From positions 14,722 to 20,109 of the forward strand of contig JABUUT010000004.1 of assembly GCA_021443045.1 (NCBI GenBank): DNA of 5,388 nucleotides, in the 5' to 3' direction. A program made the position numbers and the translations under genes. Each line of letters starts with the position of its first letter. The first letter of the stretch is position 1. The notes under the pieces were generated by a model, which did no database searches, was not told the origin of the DNA, and saw nothing but the letters and a program-made list of their open reading frames with translations. Source of the DNA: Fibrobacteraceae bacterium (GTDB lineage Bacteria > Fibrobacterota > Fibrobacteria > Fibrobacterales > Fibrobacteraceae). Shown here one piece after another: positions 1 through 5,290 of the stretch.

Positions 1-3
1 TGG

Positions 4-31
4 ATCCTTCGGGCTATGCCCTCAGGATGAC
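4..31. repeat. Dispersed hairpin-forming palindrome, left copy
   Basis: Positions 4-28 fold into an imperfect hairpin. The outer five pairs (ATCCT with AGGAT) are followed by a symmetric TC/TC internal loop, then an inner GGGC/GCCC stem closed by a TAT loop. The palindrome continues into GAC to position 31. A second copy in the same orientation lies at 5291-5318, about 5.3 kb away beyond the gene cluster. The element lies about 115 bp downstream of the lipoprotein stop codon. It resembles the short dispersed palindromes found between genes in many bacteria. It could also end or stabilise the cluster transcript, but the minus strand shows no T-run after it, so an intrinsic terminator is not supported. 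Confidence 0.7.
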
Positions 32-47
32 AAGAGTGGAGTGATGT

Positions 48-57
48 TCAGGATGAC
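48..57. repeat. Partial third copy of the palindrome's right arm
   Basis: The ten bases TCAGGATGAC occur here, at 22-31 and at 5309-5318. At this site only the right arm is present, with no left arm or GGGC/GCCC core, so it looks like a decayed or truncated copy of the same dispersed element. A chance ten-base match so close by is unlikely but not excluded. Confidence 0.45.
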
Positions 58-145
58 AGTACCAACCACCAGCCACCATTCACCTCTTTCGTCTATAGGT
101 GCTCAGCACCGTTCTTTCGTCTTTCGTCTAAACAGCACCAACCAC
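57..145. repeat. Degenerate repeat patch: CTTTCGT heptamers and a duplicated 13-mer
   Basis: The 13-mer CAGYACCAACCAC occurs at 57-69 and 133-145, with one difference. Between the copies lies CTTTCGTCTA at 86-95. A tandem pair of the heptamer CTTTCGT follows at 114-127 and continues into CTA. A short perfect hairpin (GGTGC, loop TCA, GCACC) sits at 98-110. On the transcribed minus strand this hairpin is followed by TATAGACG, which is not a T-run, so it is not a convincing terminator. The patch starts directly after the stop codon of the lipoprotein gene, and no coding function is visible in it. Confidence 0.6.
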
Positions 146-1945
146 TTACTTCACGTCGTAGGCGGGAATGGAAAGAGGCTTGCCGTCCTTCACGGCTTTG
201 TCCAGGGCAGCGGACTTTTCGGGAGAGAGCCACCAGTAAACGGGAATGGCTTCTTCGCGGCCGTACATGTCAAAGATTTTTTCGGGAGTGCCAAAGCGGT
301 TCCAATAGAGTATGCGGTGGTGGTCGCATTGCCACATGAGCACGTAGGGCACAATTTCGGAGAGGCGGTTGTCCAACGCTTTTAGAATTTCGTTGCGCCT
401 CGCTAAATCGAATTCCGTTTTTTGCAAGTTGATGAGACTATCCACTACTGCATCCTGGAGGCCGCTCAGATTGTTGGTGCCCTTGGCCATGGCCGTGGAA
501 GAATGCCAACTGGCCTCGGGGTCACGGAGGCGCCCAGCTCCCCAGTTTACCCAGTAGAGGTCGAATTCCGCATCGTCCAAACGCTTGCGAAGGGTACTTT
601 GGCTCATCTGCTCGATGGTCGCCACAATCCCCACCTTCTTCAAATCTTCCTGATAAAGTGTCAGGTGGCGCATATCTTCGCTGGCTGTAATAAAGTTGAT
701 GGTAAAAGGCTTGCCGTCTTTTTCAAGTACGCCCTCTCCATTCACCTTGTAGCCGGCCTCGGCAAGCAGGGCACGGGCGCTGTCGGGGTTAAAACCATAC
801 ACGGGAGCGTTGGGGTTCTGGTTGTTTGCCCACAAATCGGGGTAGTAGCTGTTCAGCAAAAAGTACTGGCCATACATGTACTTTTCGTTCATCTGTTCCC
901 GGTTCATGAGGAGCGAAAGGGCCCGGCGCACCCGTACATCCTTGAACTGGGCCTTACGCAGGTTGATGGCCATGCCCTGGAAACCGATGGGTTCCTTGTT
1001 GAAGATGCGCTGCTTTACGGCCCATCCATTTTTTACAGCATCAAAATCGGTCTGTTTCATCCAGATGCTGCTGGTGTAGATGGCGTAGGCGTCAAAGTCC
1101 TGCTTTTTAAAGGCTTCCAGAGCCTTGGTCTGGTCATTCATAAAGCGGTAGCGGATCTTCTGGAAGTTGTACTTGCCCCGGTTCCAGTTCTTGTTAAAGC
1201 CCCACCAGTCGGAGCGGCGGGAAAGTTCCACAAAGCGGTCTTCCCGGAATGTCTTGATAATGTAGGGGCCGCTCACCACGGGGAAATCGTAGCGGATGTC
1301 GTTAAAGTTCTTGCCGTTCCAGGCGTGCTTGGGGAACGCCATGAGGCCCGCGGCTTCCCAGAAGTTGCCCCAGTGGGTTTCTTTGGCGGTCAGGCGGATG
1401 GTCAGGCTATCCACAATTTCTGGGCGGTCAAAGCGGCTTAAGCCCACCTTGAAGATGGGAGTCAAGTTCTTTTCGTCCATGATTACATCGTAGTAGTATT
1501 GCACGTCTTCGGCGGTAATGGATTTACCATCGCTCCACTTGGCCCTTGAGTCCACATGGAAGGTGAAAGTCTTGCCGTCTTCGCTCACGCTCCAGCTGTC
1601 AGCCAGCACACCCACTTCACGGTCTTCGGTGCTGTGGAGGCTCACCAGGGGTTCAAACATCATGCTCATGAGCTCTGCCGAAAAACTGTTGTAGTCTTCC
1701 CACATGTTAAAGGACTTGGGCATGGCGGAACCCCACAAGGTAATGTTTCCGCAGGGTCGGGCATCCTTGCTTGCAATGGGGTCGAACTCGCCGGTGGCAT
1801 CGGGATTTTCGGGGAGGGCCGGGCAATCGGCCTCGGTAACGCCCTTAGCAGCTTTGGAGTGAGCCCCCTTGGAGCTGCCCGATTCGTTACAGGAGGTTAG
1901 GTTGAGTAAAAAACCTAGACAAATGAATAAAAAATATTTGTGCAT
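146..1945 (-). CDS. ABC transporter substrate-binding lipoprotein, family 5 (YejA-like, oligopeptide type)
   Basis: The 599-residue product is a secreted solute-binding protein of the SBP_bac_5 (DppA/OppA) class. It would capture a peptide-like ligand and deliver it to an ABC permease. Residues 1-18 form a signal peptide with a hydrophobic core, ending in the lipobox LTSC with lipidated Cys19. A low-complexity linker (about 20-66) contains Cys41 and Cys65, and the binding domain follows to the C terminus. The DWWG motif (246-249), NRGKYNF (255-261), the ALEAF segment (275-279), a GFQGMAINLR stretch (321-330) and the MYGQYF segment (357-362) recall E. coli YejA, which is of similar length. The start is supported by AAGGA eight bases upstream, inside the end of rnc. 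The rnc stop and this ATG are 2 bp apart, suggesting translational coupling. No permease or ATPase gene is visible. The family call is strong; the YejA subgroup and peptide ligand are inferred. Confidence 0.9.
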   Translation of the reverse strand: MHKYFLFICLGFLLNLTSCNESGSSKGAHSKAAKGVTEADCPALPENPDATGEFDPIASKDARPCGNITLWGSAMPKSFNMWEDYNSFSAELMSMMFEPLVSLHSTEDREVGVLADSWSVSEDGKTFTFHVDSRAKWSDGKSITAEDVQYYYDVIMDEKNLTPIFKVGLSRFDRPEIVDSLTIRLTAKETHWGNFWEAAGLMAFPKHAWNGKNFNDIRYDFPVVSGPYIIKTFREDRFVELSRRSDWWGFNKNWNRGKYNFQKIRYRFMNDQTKALEAFKKQDFDAYAIYTSSIWMKQTDFDAVKNGWAVKQRIFNKEPIGFQGMAINLRKAQFKDVRVRRALSLLMNREQMNEKYMYGQYFLLNSYYPDLWANNQNPNAPVYGFNPDSARALLAEAGYKVNGEGVLEKDGKPFTINFITASEDMRHLTLYQEDLKKVGIVATIEQMSQSTLRKRLDDAEFDLYWVNWGAGRLRDPEASWHSSTAMAKGTNNLSGLQDAVVDSLINLQKTEFDLARRNEILKALDNRLSEIVPYVLMWQCDHHRILYWNRFGTPEKIFDMYGREEAIPVYWWLSPEKSAALDKAVKDGKPLSIPAYDVK

Positions 1946-1947
1946 CT

Positions 1948-2805
1948 TTATTTTCCTTCTACACCTTTAAAATTTTCGGAAAGGCTTCCGTACACACGTC
2001 CGGGAACCCGACGTTCAGCCTTAGCAGCCTCTTTAGCACATTCCTTAGCCTTTTCCCGTTCCTCGTCTTCTTTTTTTACCAAATCCAAGGTTACCCGAGC
2101 CGCGTCTTGCTCCGCCTTCTTTTTATTGGGCCCCCTGCCTACACCGTAGGCTTTGTCGCCCAAATAGGTCTCCACGGTAAACACCTTTTGGTGTTCAGGG
2201 CCTTCTTCAGACAAAAGTCTGTACTGGGGCACCGTATGGTGCTTACCCTGGGTGTATTCCAAAAGCTCGCTTTTAAAGTTTTCAAAGTCCGAGGCGGTAA
2301 TAATGGACTGCACTCTAGGAAAATGGAACCGTTCCAAAATCTCGCGGACTTGGTCTAACCCGCTATCCAGGTACACGGCACCCAAGACCGCTTCAAAGGC
2401 GTCTGCCAAAATGCTTTCTTTGCCCCGACCACCCATCTTGGCCTCCCCCTTTCCTATTCGCACAAACTCCCCCAAATTCCATTCCTTGGAAGACTGGGCC
2501 AGGGCGTGGCCAGACACTATGGCACTTTTACGCTTAGACAACTCCCCCTCTGGGTCGTCGGGAAAAGACTTGTACAAAAATTCCGTAGTGAGCATATTCA
2601 AGATGGAGTCTCCCAAAAACTCCAACCGCTCGTTGTTGTTTTCGTAGGGCAAATCCTTGCCAGTCAAAAAAGACCGGTGAACCAGGGCATGAGCCAGCAG
2701 TTCCGGATTCTTAAACTGATACCCAAGCTTCGCCTCAAGCCCGTCACCGGACTTCTGGCGAAACCAGAATTTCAACAGTTTTTTAATTACATTCTTCTCT
2801 TTCAT
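1948..2805 (-). CDS. rnc: Ribonuclease III
   Basis: This is the double-stranded-RNA endonuclease that processes rRNA precursors and structured mRNAs in the cytoplasm. The catalytic domain spans about residues 24-165. It carries the signature NERLEFLGDSIL (58-69), with metal-binding Glu59, Glu62 and Asp66, and the second acidic cluster LADAFEA with Asp135 and Glu138. A dsRNA-binding domain (about 174-244) ends in GVGRGPNKKKAEQDAA, the usual RNA-contacting Gly/Lys loop and helix. At 285 residues it is longer than the 226-residue E. coli enzyme. The excess is a basic N-terminal lead of about 20 residues and a charged Lys/Glu/Ala-rich tail of about 40 residues (245-285). The start codon has only a weak CAGG upstream at about nine bases. 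The gene follows acpP after a terminator-like hairpin and leads straight into the lipoprotein gene. All expected active-site residues are present. Confidence 0.96.
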   Translation of the reverse strand: MKEKNVIKKLLKFWFRQKSGDGLEAKLGYQFKNPELLAHALVHRSFLTGKDLPYENNNERLEFLGDSILNMLTTEFLYKSFPDDPEGELSKRKSAIVSGHALAQSSKEWNLGEFVRIGKGEAKMGGRGKESILADAFEAVLGAVYLDSGLDQVREILERFHFPRVQSIITASDFENFKSELLEYTQGKHHTVPQYRLLSEEGPEHQKVFTVETYLGDKAYGVGRGPNKKKAEQDAARVTLDLVKKEDEEREKAKECAKEAAKAERRVPGRVYGSLSENFKGVEGK

Positions 2806-2817
2806 CTAAATAGACCT

Positions 2818-2857
2818 GACAAAACAAGAAAAGGCCACCTATGCAGGTAGCCTTTCC
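2818..2857 (-). terminator. Terminator-like hairpin between acpP and rnc
   Basis: Read on the minus strand, 2857-2828 forms a 13-bp stem with the four-base loop GCAT. The arms are GGAAAGGCTACCT and AGGTGGCCTTTTC, with two G·U wobbles, and the tail TTGTTTTGT follows. The two imperfect positions pair as G·U only in minus-strand RNA and would be A·C mismatches on the plus strand, so the structure belongs to the operon transcript. It begins 17 bp after the acpP stop codon. No room for a clear promoter is left between it and rnc, so partial termination with readthrough is the likeliest role. The interrupted T-run argues for leaky termination. Confidence 0.72.
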
Positions 2858-2874
2858 AATAAAACCAAACCGAA

Positions 2875-3114
2875 TTACTTCTTCTTTTCTTCGATAAAGG
2901 CTACAACGTCTTGAACCTTGAGGAACTTTTCGGCATCGGAGTCGAGGATTTCTACATCGAATTCGTCTTCGAGAGCCATAACCAGTTCTACGCGGTCCAG
3001 AGAGTCTGCACCGAGGTCGTTACCGAATTCGGATTCAGGCTTTACATCTTCAGCCTTAACTTCCAGCTTGGCAACGATCACGTCTGTGACCTTCTTGAAA
3101 ATTTCTTCGTTCAT
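2875..3114 (-). CDS. acpP: Acyl carrier protein
   Basis: This 79-residue acidic four-helix protein carries growing acyl chains on a 4'-phosphopantetheine arm in type II fatty acid synthesis. The attachment site is Ser38 in the motif GADSLDRVELVMALE, close to the E. coli position, and the length matches the family. An Arg follows DSLD where many homologues have Thr, and helix III begins EILDSD instead of the commoner EIPDED. Neither change touches the attachment serine. I chose the ATG at 3114 because GGAG (3121-3124) lies six bases upstream. The in-frame ATG at 3126 would add only four residues and overlaps that ribosome-binding site. The gene lies 53 bp after fabG, and a terminator-like hairpin follows it, which would favour high ACP output relative to rnc. 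Confidence 0.97.
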   Translation of the reverse strand: MNEEIFKKVTDVIVAKLEVKAEDVKPESEFGNDLGADSLDRVELVMALEDEFDVEILDSDAEKFLKVQDVVAFIEEKKK

Positions 3115-3120
3115 TGTATT

Positions 3121-3124
3121 CTCC
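3121..3124 (-). promoter_or_regulatory. Ribosome-binding site deciding the acpP start
   Basis: GGAG on the minus strand lies six bases before the ATG at 3114. The alternative ATG at 3126 has no purine-rich stretch at a suitable distance and lies within this signal, so the shorter 79-residue protein is favoured. Confidence 0.8.
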
Positions 3125-3167
3125 ATTTTTGGATTGATTGTTTGTGTTAAAATTTAATAAAAAACCA

Positions 3168-3908
3168 CTAGGCGTTCAACCCCCCGTCTACACCCAGAAC
3201 TTGCCCGGTAATGTAGCAGGCGGCGTCAGAAGCTAAAAATGCCACTGCTTTTGCCACATCTTCAGGGGTTCCGATACGCTGCAGAGGTATGCTCTTGGCA
3301 TATTTTTCCTTGGTGGCATCGTCCATCTTGGCCGTCATGTCAGTGCCAATAAAACCTGGAGCCACCGCATTCACGGTAATACCGCGGGAGGCAAATTCCA
3401 TGGCGTTAGTCTTGGTCATACCAATAATGCCAGCCTTGGCAGCAGCATAGTTGGCCTGTCCTGCCTGGCCTCGAATGCCGTTGATGCTGGAAATGTTCAC
3501 AATGCGGCCAGAACGCTTACCCATCATGGTGCGGGCCACGGCACGGGTGCAAAGGAACACCGAACGAAGGTTTGTTGCAATCACAGCGTCAAAATCTTCG
3601 TCTTTCATACGCATTACAAGGCCATCCCGGGTAATACCGGCGTTATTCACAAGAATGTCCACAGTGCCAAAATCTTCAATAATCTGCTTAAAAGTTGTCT
3701 GAACCGATTCGGAGTCTGAAACGTTGCAAGCATAGCTTTTAACCGTGACCCCAAGTTCGGCGGATAGTTGGCTTGCCAAGTCATCCCTAACAGAAGTAGA
3801 AAGAATAGCCACATCGGCACCCTGGCGAGCCAATTCCTTGGCAATGGCCAAACCAATACCGCGAGACGCACCGGTTACAATAGCTTTCTTACGAACTTCA
3901 TCACTCAT
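3168..3908 (-). CDS. fabG: 3-oxoacyl-[acyl-carrier-protein] reductase
   Basis: This 246-residue cytoplasmic short-chain dehydrogenase reduces 3-oxoacyl-ACP to 3-hydroxyacyl-ACP with NADPH, the first reduction of each elongation cycle. The Rossmann cofactor motif TGASRGIG spans 12-19 and NNAG spans 88-91. The catalytic tetrad is complete: Asn113, Ser141, Tyr154 and Lys158, the last two within the block QANYAAAKAG. Arg132 and Arg175 match the E. coli residues Arg129 and Arg172 implicated in docking ACP, which supports FabG over a generic dehydrogenase. The C terminus has the usual YITGQ and DGG motifs. The start has GAGG seven bases upstream. An overlapping four-codon ATG frame directly abuts that GAGG but lacks spacing, so it is unlikely to be used. 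The gene follows fabD after a 141-bp spacer and precedes acpP by 53 bp. Confidence 0.96.
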   Translation of the reverse strand: MSDEVRKKAIVTGASRGIGLAIAKELARQGADVAILSTSVRDDLASQLSAELGVTVKSYACNVSDSESVQTTFKQIIEDFGTVDILVNNAGITRDGLVMRMKDEDFDAVIATNLRSVFLCTRAVARTMMGKRSGRIVNISSINGIRGQAGQANYAAAKAGIIGMTKTNAMEFASRGITVNAVAPGFIGTDMTAKMDDATKEKYAKSIPLQRIGTPEDVAKAVAFLASDAACYITGQVLGVDGGLNA

Positions 3909-3985
3909 AACTCATCCTCTTTTGCAATAGGCAATTGCTAGTTACATGGGGCTAAATATAACTTATTGAGCCACCAAAAAATGGG

Positions 3986-4017
3986 TTTCACCAGCTTTTT
4001 TACAAAAACTGGCGAAA
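3986..4017 (-). promoter_or_regulatory. 14-bp RNA hairpin in the fabD-fabG spacer (possible attenuator or processing element)
   Basis: On the minus strand the arms TTTCGCCAGTTTTT and AAAAAGCTGGTGAAA overlap around a GTAA loop to form a 14-bp stem. That loop is a GNRA-type tetraloop. Two of the 14 pairs are G·U wobbles in minus-strand RNA and would be A·C mismatches in plus-strand RNA, so the structure is fitted to the fab transcript. The stem is followed by CCCATTTTTTGG, where the T-run starts four bases late, so an efficient intrinsic terminator is doubtful. The hairpin begins 33 bp after the fabD stop and lies about 77 bp before the fabG start. Leaky termination, mRNA protection or processing are all possible. 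Confidence 0.6.
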
Positions 4018-4049
4018 TTTTATTTACATAAGGGTTACTTTTTACTTCC

Positions 4050-4970
4050 CTAGCCCTTGAGAGCTTGGAATGCTTCAACGGTTTCTACTGGAGTAACCTT
4101 CACATCGCGGCTAATTTTGCGCATAAGGCCCATGAGCACCTTGCCAGAGCCCACTTCAACACCCTGTGTGACACCCAGAGAAATGGCCTTGTTCATGCAG
4201 TCGTTCCAGCGGACCGGGCTTACCAGCTGGCGGACCAGCAGGTCGGCAATTTCCTTGCCGGAGGTTACCGGTTCTGCAACCACGTTGGCAATAACAGGCT
4301 TTGCCACATCATTGAAAGTCGTCTTGGCAATAGCTTCGGCCAAACCGGGCTGGGCAAACTGCATGAGAGGAGAATGGAATGCACCAGAAACAGCCAGGGG
4401 AATGGCCTTGATACCGGCAGCGACGCAATTTTCAACCAGCTTGTTCACCCCTTCCACAGCACCAGACACCACAATCTGGCCCGGGCAGTTGATGTTGGCA
4501 GGAACCACTACGCCCGCGTCTTTCACAGATTCGCAGAGTTCCAGAATTTTGGATTCTTCCTGGCCCATGATGGCGGCCATGGCACCAGGGTTCTTGGAAC
4601 CGGCGGAGGCCATCAATTCGCCACGGGTGCGCACCAGGCGAAGGCCGTCGGCAAAACTAAAGCCACCGGCGGCATAGATTGCGGAGTATTCACCCAGGGA
4701 GTGACCTGCTACATAGTCGAATTCAAAACCTTCGGACTTCAACAGTTCCATGACCATGGCGGACACGGTGAAAAGGGCTGGCTGAGTATTGTCGGTGCTC
4801 TTAAGAACATCCTCGGAGCCTTCGGCCATGAGTTTGGAAAGGGAGAAGCCCAGGATTTCGTCGGCCTGTTTCATTATGTCTGCAGCAGGGGCAAAAGATG
4901 CAGCGAGTGTTTGACCCATGCCCACATATTGAGCACCCTGGCCAGGAAAGAGAAGAATGGTCTTGGACAT
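4050..4970 (-). CDS. fabD: Malonyl-CoA:ACP transacylase
   Basis: This 306-residue cytoplasmic enzyme transfers malonyl from CoA to acyl carrier protein, supplying the extender unit for fatty acid synthesis. The N-terminal FPGQGAQ block (8-14) supplies the oxyanion-hole Gln11. The nucleophile is Ser91 in GHSLGE (89-94), Arg116 binds the malonyl carboxylate, His199 in SGAFHSPLM completes the catalytic pair, and Gln248 lies in QLVSPVRW. All match the E. coli pattern, and the length is normal. The ATG at 4970 is preceded by GGAGG at eight bases. A TTG-initiated extension to 4988 would overlap that signal and is rejected. A small 5-bp hairpin (4981-4994) overlaps the ribosome-binding site and might modulate translation. 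This is the first gene of the cluster. The 418 bp upstream hold regulatory-looking and repeat DNA, not plsX or fabH. Confidence 0.97.
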   Translation of the reverse strand: MSKTILLFPGQGAQYVGMGQTLAASFAPAADIMKQADEILGFSLSKLMAEGSEDVLKSTDNTQPALFTVSAMVMELLKSEGFEFDYVAGHSLGEYSAIYAAGGFSFADGLRLVRTRGELMASAGSKNPGAMAAIMGQEESKILELCESVKDAGVVVPANINCPGQIVVSGAVEGVNKLVENCVAAGIKAIPLAVSGAFHSPLMQFAQPGLAEAIAKTTFNDVAKPVIANVVAEPVTSGKEIADLLVRQLVSPVRWNDCMNKAISLGVTQGVEVGSGKVLMGLMRKISRDVKVTPVETVEAFQALKG

Positions 4971-4977
4971 TTGTATT

Positions 4978-4983
4978 TCCTCC
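4978..4983 (-). promoter_or_regulatory. Ribosome-binding site deciding the fabD start
   Basis: GGAGGA on the minus strand is a near-perfect Shine-Dalgarno sequence about seven to eight bases before the ATG at 4970. Its first GGA is also the 3' side of a short inverted repeat, TCCAA / TTGGA (4981-4994), so weak sequestration is conceivable. It rules out the in-frame TTG starts further upstream. Confidence 0.8.
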
Positions 4984-5034
4984 AACAATTTGGAATAATT
5001 TTTTTACACCACAAACTTAAAAAATTTTAGCTCA

Positions 5035-5051
5035 TTTTACAATATGTAAAA
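5035..5051. promoter_or_regulatory. Perfect 17-bp operator-like palindrome upstream of fabD
   Basis: TTTTACA, three central bases ATA, then TGTAAAA form a perfect inverted repeat with 7-bp arms. Its near edge is 65 bp from the fabD ATG. The symmetry and position fit a dimeric repressor site controlling the fab cluster. It does not match the Bacillus FapR operator as I know it, and I cannot name the regulator. The same sequence could form a small AT-rich hairpin in the leader RNA if transcription starts upstream of it. Confidence 0.5.
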
Positions 5052-5071
5052 CCCCGACATTTTTGCTACAA
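5043..5071 (-). promoter_or_regulatory. Candidate fabD promoter
   Basis: On the minus strand, TTGTAG (5066-5071) and TACATA (5043-5048) are separated by 17 bp, like a sigma-70-type -35/-10 pair with imperfect hexamers. The -10 would lie inside the 17-bp palindrome, which fits repression by steric block. The match is weak, and other AT-rich stretches nearby, such as TAAAAT, could serve instead. Confidence 0.28.
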
Positions 5072-5120
5072 ATGGTCTATATTCCAGCACCTAAAGTCAC
5101 ATCGTTGCAAAATGGTGGTT

Positions 5121-5214
5121 GCAGCGGAGCTGCCAACTCTTGCGACTTGGAAGTGGGTCCGCAAGCCCGCCTGCGGCAAGCAGGCAGTCCCGTTTCACAA
5201 GTCTTGGCGAGTTG
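5121..5214. repeat. Nested imperfect inverted repeat upstream of fabD
   Basis: The outer arms are CAACTC (5134-5139) with GAGTTG (5209-5214), then GACTTG (5144-5149) with CAAGTC (5198-5203). They are joined by similar short spacers, TTGC and TTGGC. The centre is a perfect 6-bp hairpin, GCCTGC, loop GGCAA, GCAGGC (5169-5185). A separate small hairpin, GCAGC-GGA-GCTGC, abuts the left side at 5121-5133. The block is GC-richer than its AT-rich neighbour and non-coding. It looks like an interspersed palindromic element or small non-autonomous mobile sequence, but no transposase or target duplication is seen. Confidence 0.55.
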
Positions 5215-5216
5215 TG

Positions 5217-5265
5217 GTTATCGGTTATCAGTTGTCAGTTATCGGTTATCAGTTTTCAGTGATTG
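5217..5265. repeat. Heptanucleotide tandem array (GTTATCR) with 21-bp higher-order units
   Basis: Seven consecutive 7-bp units start at 5217, 5224, 5231, 5238, 5245, 5252 and 5259. They read GTTATCG, GTTATCA, GTTGTCA, GTTATCG, GTTATCA, GTTTTCA and the degenerate GTGATTG. Every three units form a 21-bp block. Block 5217-5237 and block 5238-5258 differ at a single base. The pattern recalls the short tandemly repeated repetitive heptamers described in cyanobacteria. Replication slippage is the likely origin. Confidence 0.8.
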
Positions 5266-5290
5266 GTATTTATATGGACATTCCCTAGAG

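Noticed and set aside
98..110. GGTGC-TCA-GCACC hairpin as terminator of the lipoprotein gene
   Set aside because: The stem is only 5 bp and no T-run follows it on the minus strand. The cluster's true end is not identified.
422..1441. 339-codon plus-strand open frame opposite the lipoprotein gene
   Set aside because: It lies inside the well-supported substrate-binding protein gene on the other strand, shows no signal or family motif, and is best explained by codon bias.
3932..3965. Promoter for fabG in the fabD-fabG spacer (TATATT-like box)
   Set aside because: No acceptable -35 element lies 16-18 bp upstream of the AT-rich box, so co-transcription from fabD is simpler.
4971..4988. Upstream TTG start giving a longer FabD
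   Set aside because: The extension would encode the Shine-Dalgarno sequence itself. The ATG at 4970 has ideal spacing and aligns with the family N terminus.
4065..5030. 321-codon plus-strand open frame opposite fabD
   Set aside because: It is fully antisense to a gene with all catalytic residues, has no recognisable domain or ribosome-binding site, and has the His/Gly/Phe-rich composition typical of antisense frames.
5217..5265. Possible CRISPR array
   Set aside because: The units are contiguous 7-mers with no spacers, and no cas gene is present.
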